64,000 bases of DNA from Bacillota bacterium (GCA_023457255.1 JAEWMB010000018.1:62001-126000); one strand, 5' to 3'; positions 44,389 to 53,320 are shown, numbered from the stretch's first letter. Made by a program: numbers and translations. Notes: a model not told the origin generated them from the sequence alone.

Positions 44389-45054
44389 CTATTTTCTACT
44401 CTTATTTAACGATAAATAATTCATAAATGCAATCATAATAAATGATATTAGTACCAAAATAATTACATAACGATAAGCAAGATTCAAATCACCTGCTGCC
44501 ACTGCCGAATACACTGCCATAGGCAAAGTTCTTGTTTTACCTGCAATATTACCTGCTATCATAGCCGTCGCTCCAAACTCTCCCAACCCTCTTGCAAAGG
44601 ATAAGACAGCTCCGGATAAAATCCCTGGTAATGCATTCGGTAACAGTATCCTTCGAAATATCTTTCCTTCTGACATCCCAAGTGTTCTGGCTGCATAAAC
44701 CAAATTAGTATCTACCAGTTCCAAGGCTCCTCTGGCGGAGCGGTACATCAATGGGAAAGAGAGGGTAACTGCTGCTAACACAGTAGCCCACCAGGTAAAC
44801 GTAATCTTTAACGCAAATTGATTCAGTAAGAATTCTCCTACCGGGCGTTTCACACCAAAAATAGATAGAAGAAAAAATCCCGCTACCGTAGGCGGTAACA
44901 CCATAGGTAGGGTAAAGATCCCATCGATAATAATTTTTAATCTTTCATTTCTCATAGCATATACCATTTTCCCGGCAGCCAAGCCAAGAAAAAAAGTCAT
45001 TACAATGCTAAGAGATGCTGTTTTTAAAGAAATCAAAATAGGTGAATAATCCAT
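44389..45054 (-). CDS. modB: Molybdate ABC transporter permease
   Basis: This 221-residue inner-membrane protein has about five transmembrane segments. The EAA loop of ABC importers appears as YAARTLGMSEGKIFRRILLP, followed by NALPGILSGAVLSFARGLGE and FGATAMIAGNIAGKTRTLPM, a conserved ModB/CysT segment. It forms the translocation channel for molybdate with ModC. It lies 75 bp after modA and 127 bp before modC on the minus strand. Length is normal for ModB. Confidence 0.93.
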   Translation of the reverse strand: MDYSPILISLKTASLSIVMTFFLGLAAGKMVYAMRNERLKIIIDGIFTLPMVLPPTVAGFFLLSIFGVKRPVGEFLLNQFALKITFTWWATVLAAVTLSFPLMYRSARGALELVDTNLVYAARTLGMSEGKIFRRILLPNALPGILSGAVLSFARGLGEFGATAMIAGNIAGKTRTLPMAVYSAVAAGDLNLAYRYVIILVLISFIMIAFMNYLSLNKSRK

Positions 45055-45128
45055 GTTAACTCCATTCTTCTGCCAAAGATAAGTGGTATGCCATTATACT
45101 TTGCTAACATTGGTTTTGTATGGAGTTC

Positions 45129-45992
45129 TTATTTAGCTAAGAATCCGTATTTTTCAAATACCGCTTTTGCCTCCCCGCTTTGAAGGAATTCAACATATAG
45201 TTTTGCTGCTTCTTTCTTTTGCGAAGCACTGACAATACCAATTGGGTATATAACAGGAGCTTTTAAAGTCCCATCCGGCGCATTGGCTACAACAACTACT
45301 TTGTCTGTGGTTGCTGCGTCTGTTGCATATACGACACCCGCATCTGCACTTCCTTCCGCAACCCAATTTAATACCTCCGTTACATTCGTGCCAAAACTTG
45401 CTTTTTCTTCTACCTTACTAAAAATTCCTAAATTATCAAAGATTTCTTTCGCATATTGACCTGCAGGTACGCTAGCCGGGTCACCAATTGCAATCTGATC
45501 GGCGTTCAGTATATCATCAAAGCCGGTAACCTTTGATTCTACATTATTTGGTACAATAAGAACGACTTTATTTTCTAATAACTGAATAATGGTATCTTCC
45601 TCTATCATACGTTTCTCTTTTAAAGCATTCATCTGCTTCACAGCGGCAGATAGAAAAACATCTGCTTCCAATCCTTCTTCAATTTGAGTCTGAAGCTTAC
45701 CCGAACTATCATAAGTACCCTCTACTGTAATCCATGAATGCTTGTCCTGAAACAAGGTCTTTAATTCTTCTAAGGATGGCTGCATACTAGCTGCTGCCGC
45801 TACTAAAATCGTTACTGGTTCTTGATTCTCTTCATTTTTGTTCGTTTCCTTGTTCCCTGGGTCTTCCGATTGATTGGTATTACCTGAATTATTACCATCC
45901 CCTTTCGAATCACCCTCGGACTTTTTTGCACAGCCCACTGCTAATATCATCATGCTGATTACTAAAATAACACTTAAAATTCTCTTTTTCAT
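45129..45992 (-). CDS. modA: Molybdate-binding lipoprotein
   Basis: This 287-residue protein has a lipoprotein signal peptide ending MMILAVGC (lipobox LAVGC near residue 21), then a Ser/Asn/Glu-rich linker to about residue 53. The periplasmic-type binding domain follows, with ILVAAAASMQPSLEELKTLF, EADVFLSAAVKQMNALKEK, DPASVPAGQYAKEIFDNL and SADAGVVYATDA, as in ModA. The ATG at 45992 is chosen because CAGGGAAAAACA precedes it and the signal peptide begins there (MKKRILSVILVISMM); the longer frame lacks these. It overlaps none of its neighbours and follows the MOSC-MogA gene by 14 bp. Confidence 0.93.
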   Translation of the reverse strand: MKKRILSVILVISMMILAVGCAKKSEGDSKGDGNNSGNTNQSEDPGNKETNKNEENQEPVTILVAAAASMQPSLEELKTLFQDKHSWITVEGTYDSSGKLQTQIEEGLEADVFLSAAVKQMNALKEKRMIEEDTIIQLLENKVVLIVPNNVESKVTGFDDILNADQIAIGDPASVPAGQYAKEIFDNLGIFSKVEEKASFGTNVTEVLNWVAEGSADAGVVYATDAATTDKVVVVANAPDGTLKAPVIYPIGIVSASQKKEAAKLYVEFLQSGEAKAVFEKYGFLAK

Positions 45993-46006
45993 TGTTTTTC
46001 CCTGAA

Positions 46007-46945
46007 CTACTCCATCTGTCTTGCGCATTCTGATGCAGAACCCTTTAATATCTTAAGTCCATGCTCCAGCTCTGATAAAATAACATCCATACTTTCCTTT
46101 ACTGCCTTGGGACTTCCAGGCAGATTAATAATCAAGGTGCGGTTACGAAGTACAGAAACACCGCGGCTTAACATTGCCCGTTTGGTAATCTCCATAGAAT
46201 AGGCACGAATCACCTCTGCAATTCCCGGCACATTTCTTGTTGCAACAGCTAAGGTTGCCTCAGGAGTAACATCTCTAAGTGATAATCCGGTTCCGCCTGT
46301 CGTTAAAATCAAATCCAACTGTCTTCCATCCGATAATCTTATCAATTCTCTTTCAATCCGAGACTGTTCGTCGGGTAAAATAAGAGACTCCACAACCTCA
46401 TAGCCCTGCTCCTCTAATATGGATGCAAGCAGCGGCCCGCTTTTATCTTCTCTCTCTCCTTTAAATCCCTTATCACTTAAGGTAATCACAGCCGTTTGAA
46501 ACGGTCTGTTTTTTGGCTCCAACATTCTCAACTCATCACCTACACAGATTGTTCCTGCTGAGATGACCTTCGCAAAAACACCCTCTCTTGGCATAATACA
46601 ATCACCCATCTTATGATAAATCTGACAATGTGTATGACATTCCTTCCCTATCTGTGTCATCTCAAGCACAACATCATTACACTGAAACCTTGTCCCTACC
46701 GGAAGATTTCTAAAATCAAAGCCTTCTACCACCAGATTCTCACCAAAGGCCCCAAAATCAATCTCGGCACCCCTGCTTCTGAATTCTTCGGTTTTTTCAA
46801 AGGATAATAAACTAATTTGCCTGTGCCATTTCCCGCCGTGCGCATCACCTGTTATCCCCCAGTCTATTGTAAAATCCGCTTTATCTATGCAATGCTTCTG
46901 TGTACCGCGACACTCGCTTATGCATATCGCTTTCACTATTCCCAT
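46007..46945 (-). CDS. MOSC-domain and MogA-like fusion, molybdenum cofactor biosynthesis
   Basis: This 312-residue protein joins two modules. Residues 1-148 form a MOSC domain (TIDWGITGDAHGGKWHRQIS, FGAFGENLVVEGFD, IGKECHTHCQIYHKMGDC with several Cys). Residues 150-312 form a MoaB/MogA domain (AVITLSDKGFKGEREDKSGP, DLILTTGGTGLSLRDVTPEA, TLIINLPGSPKAV). MogA adenylylates molybdopterin before molybdenum insertion, and MOSC domains bind or process the mature cofactor and sulfur. The fusion fits a single cofactor-finishing enzyme. It lies 6 bp after moaA and 14 bp before modA. Confidence 0.92.
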   Translation of the reverse strand: MGIVKAICISECRGTQKHCIDKADFTIDWGITGDAHGGKWHRQISLLSFEKTEEFRSRGAEIDFGAFGENLVVEGFDFRNLPVGTRFQCNDVVLEMTQIGKECHTHCQIYHKMGDCIMPREGVFAKVISAGTICVGDELRMLEPKNRPFQTAVITLSDKGFKGEREDKSGPLLASILEEQGYEVVESLILPDEQSRIERELIRLSDGRQLDLILTTGGTGLSLRDVTPEATLAVATRNVPGIAEVIRAYSMEITKRAMLSRGVSVLRNRTLIINLPGSPKAVKESMDVILSELEHGLKILKGSASECARQME

Positions 46946-46950
46946 TTGCG

Positions 46951-47949
46951 TCAGCCTCCTATCTTAAACATTTCACTTTTTTCTATATGAGTTGACTCAT
47001 TTAACTGATTATTAAAGTCCTGATTTTTCCTATTAAAGTTGTGTTCCAAGGGTTTCTTTTTAATTGCATTTGACAGCAGATTCGTCAATTCCTTGTCAGA
47101 AACACCACTTCGCATCGCTGCCATTAAGTCGATGCCATCACCAAAGCACAGACATGGTTTTAAAAAACCCCTGGAAGTCAGGCGTATACGATTACAGGCG
47201 GAACAAAATTTATGACTGATTGCATTAATAAATCCAATATTCCCCTTCCATTCATCAGAGGTAATATATTCCGCAGGACCAAACCCTCTTCTCTTTTTTT
47301 GGCTGGCTATATCCGGATACTTTTCTTCAATTTTACTTTTAATCTCTTCACCCTTTATCGGCTCATATTCTTTTCCATAGCCGATTGGCATCATTTCTAT
47401 AAAACGCACATCCACAGGTAATTTAACTGCTAAATCTGCGATATCCATAAGTTCCTCTTCATTTACACCCTTTTGCGGGACGCAATTGATTTTTGCAGGA
47501 ATGCCCGATTCTATTAACTTCTGCAATCCATTCCATACTTTATAATATTCCTCACGTCCGGTAATTTTCTTAAAAGTATCTGGATTTAATGTATCCAGGC
47601 TGACATTAATACCATCCAGCGGTATCCTGGCTAATTCCTCTATATATTCTTCTAAAAGCACTCCATTTGTCGTTAAAGTAACATATTCTATCCCAGGGAT
47701 TGCTTTGATCTCTGCGATTAATTTTACTGCATCTTTGCGTACCAGGGGTTCTCCGCCGGTAATTTTTATCTTTCGGATTCCCAGTGAGGAAGCGCTGCGG
47801 CAAACTCGAAGAATTTCTTCATAAGTTAATATCGATTCATGCTCTAGCTTTTCAATATCTACCGGCATACAATAGGTACATCGTAAATTACATCGATCTG
47901 TAATTGAAATTCTCATATAATCAATTGATCTTGCATATTGGTCCTTCAT
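46951..47949 (-). CDS. moaA: GTP 3',8-cyclase
   Basis: This 332-residue radical SAM enzyme carries the N-terminal cluster motif ITDRCNLRCTYCMPV, KITGGEPLVRKDAV, VSLDTLNPDTFKKITG and PVDVRFIEMMPIGYG. The second cluster is in KFCSACNRIRLTSRGFLKPC with a Cys triad. It performs the first step of molybdopterin synthesis, cyclising GTP. The C-terminus is extended with Asn-rich residues and lacks a canonical GG tail; the last residues are MFKIGG, so a Gly-Gly end is in fact retained. It lies 49 bp downstream of moaC. Confidence 0.95.
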   Translation of the reverse strand: MKDQYARSIDYMRISITDRCNLRCTYCMPVDIEKLEHESILTYEEILRVCRSASSLGIRKIKITGGEPLVRKDAVKLIAEIKAIPGIEYVTLTTNGVLLEEYIEELARIPLDGINVSLDTLNPDTFKKITGREEYYKVWNGLQKLIESGIPAKINCVPQKGVNEEELMDIADLAVKLPVDVRFIEMMPIGYGKEYEPIKGEEIKSKIEEKYPDIASQKKRRGFGPAEYITSDEWKGNIGFINAISHKFCSACNRIRLTSRGFLKPCLCFGDGIDLMAAMRSGVSDKELTNLLSNAIKKKPLEHNFNRKNQDFNNQLNESTHIEKSEMFKIGG

Positions 47950-47998
47950 TTTAGCCTCTATTCCGGCACATTAGCCCCTTTTATATCATGCCTGACAA

Positions 47999-48493
47999 TT
48001 ACGTATTGCAGGCGGAAACTTTTCGGTGATTAAAATATCCGCTTTTACCGCCTTTTTTTTCAGCAAGATAAATAGCCCCTATCTCCATCGTTTTATCAAT
48101 GGCTTTGCACATATCATATATCGTTAATAAGGCTACGCTAACTCCAGTCATGGCCTCCATTTCCACACCAGTTTTTCCTGAAACCTTTACAGTACAAACC
48201 GTTTCAATTTCGGAACTGTCTTCCAGCATGATAAACTCTATGGATACCTTGGTTAGATTTAGCAGGTGGCACAATGGTATCAATTCCGAGGTCTTCTTTG
48301 CTCCCATAATTCCTGCAATTCTGGCAACTCCAAGAACATCTCCTTTTTTAGCCGTACCATGCTTCACCGCATCGAAGCATTCTTTGCTAACTTTAATTCT
48401 CCCTATGGCAACAGCTTCTCGTTCTGTGATTTGTTTCTCACCTACATCAACCATTACTGCATTACCATTCTGATCAAAATGAGTAAAGTCCAT
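47999..48493 (-). CDS. moaC: Cyclic pyranopterin monophosphate synthase
   Basis: This 164-residue protein contains FTHFDQNGNAVMVDVGEKQI, GAKKTSELIPLCHLLNLTKV and TGVEMEAMTGVSVALLTIYD followed by MCKAIDK. The HxL..K and Asp/Lys active-site pattern of MoaC is complete. It converts the MoaA product to cyclic pyranopterin monophosphate. The ATG at 48493 follows GGAGAAAACG and matches the family N-terminus. The frame is open 93 bases further upstream, overlapping the MoeA-like gene, but those residues are not MoaC-like. Confidence 0.94.
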   Translation of the reverse strand: MDFTHFDQNGNAVMVDVGEKQITEREAVAIGRIKVSKECFDAVKHGTAKKGDVLGVARIAGIMGAKKTSELIPLCHLLNLTKVSIEFIMLEDSSEIETVCTVKVSGKTGVEMEAMTGVSVALLTIYDMCKAIDKTMEIGAIYLAEKKGGKSGYFNHRKVSACNT

Positions 48494-48518
48494 CGTTTTC
48501 TCCAATCTATTTTGTACA

Positions 48519-49544
48519 CTACCAGCCCCTGCCAAATCCGCAATTAGGGAAGGTGCAGATGTCGCAGGACAAGCAAAGACCACCATGTCCTAATTTTGAT
48601 ATTTCTTCATAAGTAATTCTCTCTCCGGCCATCAGCCTTGGCAGCATCAAATCAAAGATGGTTCGCTTGGAATACATAACACAGCCAGGAAGTCCGATGA
48701 CTGGAATATCCCCTTGATAGTAAGATAGCAGGAACATAGCTCCCGGTAATACCGGTGCACCATAAGTTATGATTTCTGCACCTGTATTTTTGATTGCCAG
48801 AGGTGTTTTATCATCCGGATCAACACTCATTCCGCCGGTACAGATAACAAAATCGGCTCCTCTATTAATTAGGCTTACAATAGCTTCTGTTATTTTTTCA
48901 TGATCATCGTTTAGTATCACATGTTCTATTAACTCTGTACTATATTCCTTTAGTTTATTTAAAATAACCGGTGTAAACTCATCCTTAATTCTTCCGTAAA
49001 ATACCTCATTCCCGGTGGTAATAATTCCAACCTTTTTATGGAGAAAGGGCTTTACTTCAAGTATCTTTTCCTCCCCTGCCAGTTTTTCTGCTCTCTCCAT
49101 TTTTTCTTCTTCTATGATAAGCGGTATAATCCTGGTACCTGCCAGTTTATCTCCTTGCTTTACCGGAAAATTACCGTGCCTGGTCGCAATCATCATCTCC
49201 CCCAGGAAGTTAATCTTATTCAACAGTTCTGTCTTTACTTTGAAAAGCCCGTCACACTCCGCATAGAGATCGATTTTTCCCTCTTTCACACCGCTTCTTT
49301 CAATATGGTCACCCTTGCAGATAGAACATAGGATTTCTGCACCTTCATTCTCATGGAGCATTCCTTCTTCTTTTTCCCATATATACAGATGATCTTTCCC
49401 TATCGATAATAAGACCGGTATATCCTCCTTTGTTACAACATGTCCTTTACGAAAGATAGCATCCTTTGTTACCCCTTTTATAATTTGAGTCATATCATGA
49501 CATAATACATGTCCAACTGCATCTTCTGTCTTGATTAATTTCAT
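48519..49544 (-). CDS. MoeA-like molybdopterin-binding protein with Cys-rich tail
   Basis: This 341-residue protein starts MKLIKTEDAVGHVLCHDMTQ, as in clostridial MoeA-like proteins. A MoCF_biosynth domain (VGIITTGNEVFYGRIKDEF near 170, then FVICTGGMSVDPDDKTPLAI) and a final LPGCVMYSKRTIFDLMLPRL follow. The last residues (GGLCLSCDICTFPNCGFGRG) form a compact run of four Cys that could bind metal. MoeA inserts molybdenum into adenylylated molybdopterin, and this short form probably does so. The ATG at 49544 is preceded by GGAGGCAAGCTAT. It ends 25 bp before moaC starts. Confidence 0.88.
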   Translation of the reverse strand: MKLIKTEDAVGHVLCHDMTQIIKGVTKDAIFRKGHVVTKEDIPVLLSIGKDHLYIWEKEEGMLHENEGAEILCSICKGDHIERSGVKEGKIDLYAECDGLFKVKTELLNKINFLGEMMIATRHGNFPVKQGDKLAGTRIIPLIIEEEKMERAEKLAGEEKILEVKPFLHKKVGIITTGNEVFYGRIKDEFTPVILNKLKEYSTELIEHVILNDDHEKITEAIVSLINRGADFVICTGGMSVDPDDKTPLAIKNTGAEIITYGAPVLPGAMFLLSYYQGDIPVIGLPGCVMYSKRTIFDLMLPRLMAGERITYEEISKLGHGGLCLSCDICTFPNCGFGRGW

Positions 49545-49672
49545 ATAGCTTGCCTCCATTTCATCTTCATCGCACACAAATGTGCATAAAAAGTTTGTGC
49601 CATGGATTCCCGGCACAAAGCTTCCTGATTTCTATATACAATTCCCTGCATGCAGATGACCAGTGAGAATTG

Positions 49673-50569
49673 CTAAATATAAAACTGACAGCAAAATTCA
49701 ATGAATTTTTTTGCCAGTCGATCTAATTTCTTGCGCTTTGCATATACAATATAAAGACTTCTTTTTACTTCTTCCTCCATTGGTTCATATAGCAGAATTT
49801 TTCCATCCTCAACATAATCTTGTGCCGCTTTCTTCGACATAATGGTTATCCCCATGCCTCTGCTGACTGATTTTTTTATAATTTCCTGATCATTGATCAA
49901 GGCTACTACGTTTAGTTTCTGTATATCAATATTTCTTGATTCTAAAAACCGTTCCGCAGTTTTCTTTGTACCAGAGCCATTCTCCCTTAAAATGATAGGC
50001 TCTTTCATTAAGTCCTCAAAAGAACAATTTCCTTCCAACAGCTCTTGATAGTGTCTTTCATTTGGAGTAACTATAACCAATTTATCCTCATAAAAAGGGA
50101 TATAACGTAATCTGTCATCCTTGATTTTCATACCCACAAAACCAATAACCGCCCTATGTTTTAATATCTCTCCGGTTACATGTTCGCTATCCCCTTGATT
50201 TATGATGAAACGTACGTTCTCCTGTTGTTTTTGAAACGCATGAATCAATTCCGGTAATATATATTGAGATGGAATAGTAGAACCTGCTATATCAATTCTT
50301 TGCTCTTCTTTTCTCTCTCTTCCAAAGCCTTGATATAATTCCTCCTTGATTGCCAAGATCTCCTTTGCATATTCATACAATCGTTCTCCATCTACGGTAG
50401 TCTGCACATTTTTCGTAGTACGATCCAAGAATTTTAAATTAAACTCTTTCTCCAATGATACAATATGGGAACTCACAGTTGGTTGAGTAAGATATAGTTT
50501 TTGCGCTGCTTTTGAAAAACTTTGCAATTCCACAACATTAACAAATGCTTCTAGCTGCTTTAATTCCAT
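49673..50569 (-). CDS. LysR-family regulator, selenium metabolism-associated
   Basis: This 298-residue protein has the LysR winged helix-turn-helix (MELKQLEAFVNVVELQSFSK, LYLTQPTVSSHIVSLEKEF, FLDRTTKNVQTT) and a substrate-binding domain (about 90-298, with GSTIPSQYILPELIHAF and VSRGMGITIMSKKAAQDYVE). It matches the LysR subgroup described as selenium metabolism-associated, found beside selD and molybdenum hydroxylase genes. It is divergent from the C_GCAxxG/TDT pair and heads the molybdenum cofactor operon, so it could control both directions. A perfect palindrome lies 70 bp upstream of its start. Confidence 0.9.
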   Translation of the reverse strand: MELKQLEAFVNVVELQSFSKAAQKLYLTQPTVSSHIVSLEKEFNLKFLDRTTKNVQTTVDGERLYEYAKEILAIKEELYQGFGRERKEEQRIDIAGSTIPSQYILPELIHAFQKQQENVRFIINQGDSEHVTGEILKHRAVIGFVGMKIKDDRLRYIPFYEDKLVIVTPNERHYQELLEGNCSFEDLMKEPIILRENGSGTKKTAERFLESRNIDIQKLNVVALINDQEIIKKSVSRGMGITIMSKKAAQDYVEDGKILLYEPMEEEVKRSLYIVYAKRKKLDRLAKKFIEFCCQFYI

Positions 50570-50638
50570 ATAATGTACCCACTTTCAGTCAATAGTCGAC
50601 GCTATCAATATAACATACCCAATTGCCAGAATCAATTC

Positions 50639-50661
50639 ATTTATAGATTTTTTCTATAAAT
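50639..50661. promoter_or_regulatory. Palindromic LysR-type operator candidate
   Basis: ATTTATAGA-TTTTT-TCTATAAAT is a perfect palindrome with 9 bp arms in the 278 bp region shared by the LysR gene and the divergent C_GCAxxG gene. It contains the T-N11-A spacing of LysR boxes. Binding is inferred. Confidence 0.55.
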
Positions 50662-50847
50662 ATTTTTGTAGCATATAGATTATGAATTTTACCAAAGCAT
50701 ACATCTATGCTAGAATTCTTATACATTGATATATTTTAAGTATCAATAGTATGAATTTTTGTCCTATCTACAAAGATAAATGAAATATGCATTGTAAAGT
50801 ATACTAGTACATTTGACTGGTAAGCAAAGGAATGAGAGGTTTATTAA

Positions 50848-51321
50848 ATGAATACAAAACAAGAACAGTATGTTGAAACAATAAGAAAAACAGCAGAGGA
50901 TTATTTTAGCAAAGGTGAATTCTTCTGTTCCGAATCAGTTGTAAAAACAATCAACGATGCCTTAGGAAAGCCATATCCGGATGAGGTAGTAAAGTTAGCT
51001 TCCGGTTTCCCTATTGGACTTGGCAAAGCCCAGTGTTTATGCGGTGCCGTATCAGGCGGAGAAATGGCACTTGGAATGATCTACGGCAGAGTGCATGGTG
51101 AATCAATGAATCCCAAAATGCTTGAATTAGCCAAAGCACTTCATGATTATATCAAAGAAGAATACCATTCTTTATGCTGCCGTGTAATCACCCGCCAATG
51201 GAGCGGGGATAACTTCCAATCCCCGGAAAGAAAGCAGCATTGCGTCGCAATTACCGGTAAGGTTGCCCAATGGGTCGCTGCACAATTTATTGAAGATGGC
51301 ATAATTAACGTGGAAGAATAA
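50848..51321 (+). CDS. C_GCAxxG_C_C family protein
   Basis: This 157-residue protein has the Cys pattern of the C_GCAxxG_C_C family: FFCSESVVKTINDALGKPYP, then KAQCLCGAVSGGEMALGMI, and SLCCRVITRQW with paired Cys. A further Cys-containing HCVAITGKVAQW lies near the end. These anaerobe proteins are thought to be redox or metal-binding, and are often encoded with transporters or selenium/sulfur genes. It lies 15 bp before a TDT transporter gene and is divergent from the selenium LysR gene. This suggests a shared role, perhaps in selenium or sulfur handling. The function is unproven. Confidence 0.85.
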   Translation: MNTKQEQYVETIRKTAEDYFSKGEFFCSESVVKTINDALGKPYPDEVVKLASGFPIGLGKAQCLCGAVSGGEMALGMIYGRVHGESMNPKMLELAKALHDYIKEEYHSLCCRVITRQWSGDNFQSPERKQHCVAITGKVAQWVAAQFIEDGIINVEE

Positions 51322-51336
51322 AGACGGAGGAATCGT

Positions 51337-52260
51337 ATGAATCACTTATTAAAGAAAATTCCGATGCCTATTACAGGACTTATGCTTAGCCTTGCTGCGC
51401 TGGGTAATTTAGTTCAATCTTATGGTGAAACATATCGAACCATATTGGGCGGACTATCCTTTGTGATTTTTATCATTGCGACAATAAAGTTCGTGTGTGA
51501 TTTTTCAGGACTAAAAAAAGATTTATCCACACCGGTGGGTGCTTCTATTTTTCCAACCTATACTATGGGTGCAATGCTGTTAGCAACTTATGTAAAGCCA
51601 TATCATCAGGGTGCTGCATTTGGCTTTTGGACCGCTGCTATCACGCTTCATATTATTCTCATTATTTACTTTACACTTAAATTTGTGAAGCACTTTAATA
51701 TGATGGAAGTATTCCCAAGCTGGTTTATTGTATACGTCGGTATCGCTGTTGCTGCCGTTACCGGTAAAGCCTTTTCTCCTGCGGTTGGACAATGGAGCTT
51801 CGGATTTGCACTCCTTAGTTATTTAATTTTAATTCCTATTATAGGAAAACGTGTACTATGGATAAAGAAAATTCCGGAGCCGGCACTGCCAACCCTGATC
51901 ATCTTCTCTGCCCCTGGTTCCTTATGCTTAGCCGGATACATAAATTCTTTTGAGACAAAGCATATGTTACTATTGGGATTTTTATTACTGCTCTCGCAAG
52001 TCATATATCTTTTAGCAGTCATAAAATTAGCACAATTGCTTCAATTAAAGTTTTATCCTAGTTATTCGGGATTTACGTTTCCATTAGTAATCTCTGCCAT
52101 CGCTTTAAAATCGAGTAATGCTTTTCTGATAAATCAGGGCTATTCTACCGGCTTTTTATCAATTTTGGTAAAAATAGAAGAAATCATCGCTGTTTGTATT
52201 GTTTTCTATGTTTTAATACGTTATTTATGCCATATTGTAAAACATAATAAGACAGCTTAA
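51337..52260 (+). CDS. TDT family (TehA-like) transporter
   Basis: This 307-residue protein has about ten transmembrane segments and an internal pattern like TehA/SLAC1/C4-dicarboxylate (TDT) carriers: KIPMPITGLMLSLAALGNL, MGAMLLATYVKPYHQGA, AVAAVTGKAFSPAVGQWSF and LKFYPSYSGFTFPLVISAIA. TDT members export sulfite, tellurite-related or dicarboxylate anions, or act as anion channels. It is cotranscribed with the C_GCAxxG protein and sits next to the selenium LysR regulator. A role in export or import of selenite, sulfite or a similar oxyanion is plausible but unproven. GACGGAGGAATCGT precedes the start. Confidence 0.85.
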   Translation: MNHLLKKIPMPITGLMLSLAALGNLVQSYGETYRTILGGLSFVIFIIATIKFVCDFSGLKKDLSTPVGASIFPTYTMGAMLLATYVKPYHQGAAFGFWTAAITLHIILIIYFTLKFVKHFNMMEVFPSWFIVYVGIAVAAVTGKAFSPAVGQWSFGFALLSYLILIPIIGKRVLWIKKIPEPALPTLIIFSAPGSLCLAGYINSFETKHMLLLGFLLLLSQVIYLLAVIKLAQLLQLKFYPSYSGFTFPLVISAIALKSSNAFLINQGYSTGFLSILVKIEEIIAVCIVFYVLIRYLCHIVKHNKTA

Positions 52261-52315
52261 TTCCGCCCTTTCGCAAATAAAAGCTGGAAAGGGAGCGCTG
52301 CAAAATAGCCGATTA

Positions 52316-52360
52316 GTTAGAAGCCGTCAAGGTTAAATACCAACCTTGGCGGCTTCTAAC
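52316..52360. terminator. Bidirectional terminator between convergent genes
   Basis: GTTAGAAGCCGTCAAGGTT and AACCTTGGCGGCTTCTAAC pair over 19 bp with one G-T wobble. The hairpin separates the convergent TDT and dehydrogenase genes, directly abutting the dehydrogenase stop codon. Confidence 0.8.
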
Positions 52361-53320
52361 TTACAATATCTGATTCACAGGCCAAGATGGCTTTTTCCCG
52401 CTAAGAACTTCATCAATGCCAATTGCCGCATCCAAACTCATCCTTTCCATAGCCTCTTTCGTTAGTGCCGCGCTATGAGGGGTTACAATCACATTATCCA
52501 GACGAAACAACCTTGATAACGTCTCCTGAAAGGGCTCGTCTTCAAAAACATCCAGACCTGCTCCTGCTATCTTATGGTCCACTAGAGCATGGTATAAATC
52601 ATCTTCGTTCACAATACCACCCCTTGCAGTATTGATTAAAACGGACTCCGGTTTCATCAGGAATAACTTTTTAGAATCTATAAAACCCTGTGTCTCTTTG
52701 TGAAATGGAATATGCAGTGAGAGAAAATCCGATTGCTTTATAAGTTCCTCTACCTCCTCCATTACAGTTATATAATAAGGAACAGCTTCTTTTTTTAGTC
52801 TACTTCCGTACGCAAGAACCTTCATCCCTAATCCTAATGCTGCTTTCTTAGCAACATTACTTCCAATCCTCCCAAATCCTATAATACCCAGAGTCATACC
52901 TAAAACATCTCTGCCCGGCAGCTTATTTCTGATCTCATAGTTTCCCCGTCTTAACTCTCTATCTGAAATTATAAGATTCTTCGCACAAGCTAATAATAGC
53001 ATTATAGTATGCTCTGCTACCGAATTAGCATTTGCTAACGGGGTATAACAAACCTGTATGCCATGGGCAGCTGCAGCGGCAATATCTATATTGTCATAGC
53101 CAACTCCATGTCTTCCTATAACTTTTAAATGGGGTGCTGCAGAAAAAATCTCTTTCGGGCATGAAGCGGTACGGAGTAAAAGACCACTGCAATCACCAAT
53201 ATTGTTACGGATATTTTCCGTCGAACTATCCTGCAATATTCGCAGTTCGTATCCTTTTTCTTGTAAATAGTTTTTTCCTGATTTATCCACATCTTGTGGT
53301 ATTAAAATAATCTGCTTCAT
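52361..53320 (-). CDS. D-2-hydroxyacid dehydrogenase (phosphoglycerate dehydrogenase-like)
   Basis: This 319-residue NAD-dependent dehydrogenase has IGRHGVGYDNIDIAAAAAHG, GMTLGIIGFGRIGSNVAKKA (Rossmann GxGxxG near 145), LINTARGGIVNEDDLYHALV with the catalytic Arg, DVFEDEPF and VTPHSAALTKEAMERMS with the catalytic His. It is SerA-like but lacks the C-terminal ACT domain and is of short type. It may reduce hydroxypyruvate, glyoxylate or another alpha-keto acid. Linkage to glyoxylate or glycine from purine breakdown is possible, but no direct evidence exists. Confidence 0.9.
   Translation of the reverse strand: MKQIILIPQDVDKSGKNYLQEKGYELRILQDSSTENIRNNIGDCSGLLLRTASCPKEIFSAAPHLKVIGRHGVGYDNIDIAAAAAHGIQVCYTPLANANSVAEHTIMLLLACAKNLIISDRELRRGNYEIRNKLPGRDVLGMTLGIIGFGRIGSNVAKKAALGLGMKVLAYGSRLKKEAVPYYITVMEEVEELIKQSDFLSLHIPFHKETQGFIDSKKLFLMKPESVLINTARGGIVNEDDLYHALVDHKIAGAGLDVFEDEPFQETLSRLFRLDNVIVTPHSAALTKEAMERMSLDAAIGIDEVLSGKKPSWPVNQIL

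Noticed and set aside
48494..48586. A longer MoaC start at 48586
   Set aside because: The extra 31 residues overlap the MoeA-like gene in another frame and do not resemble MoaC. The ATG at 48493 has a good ribosome binding site.
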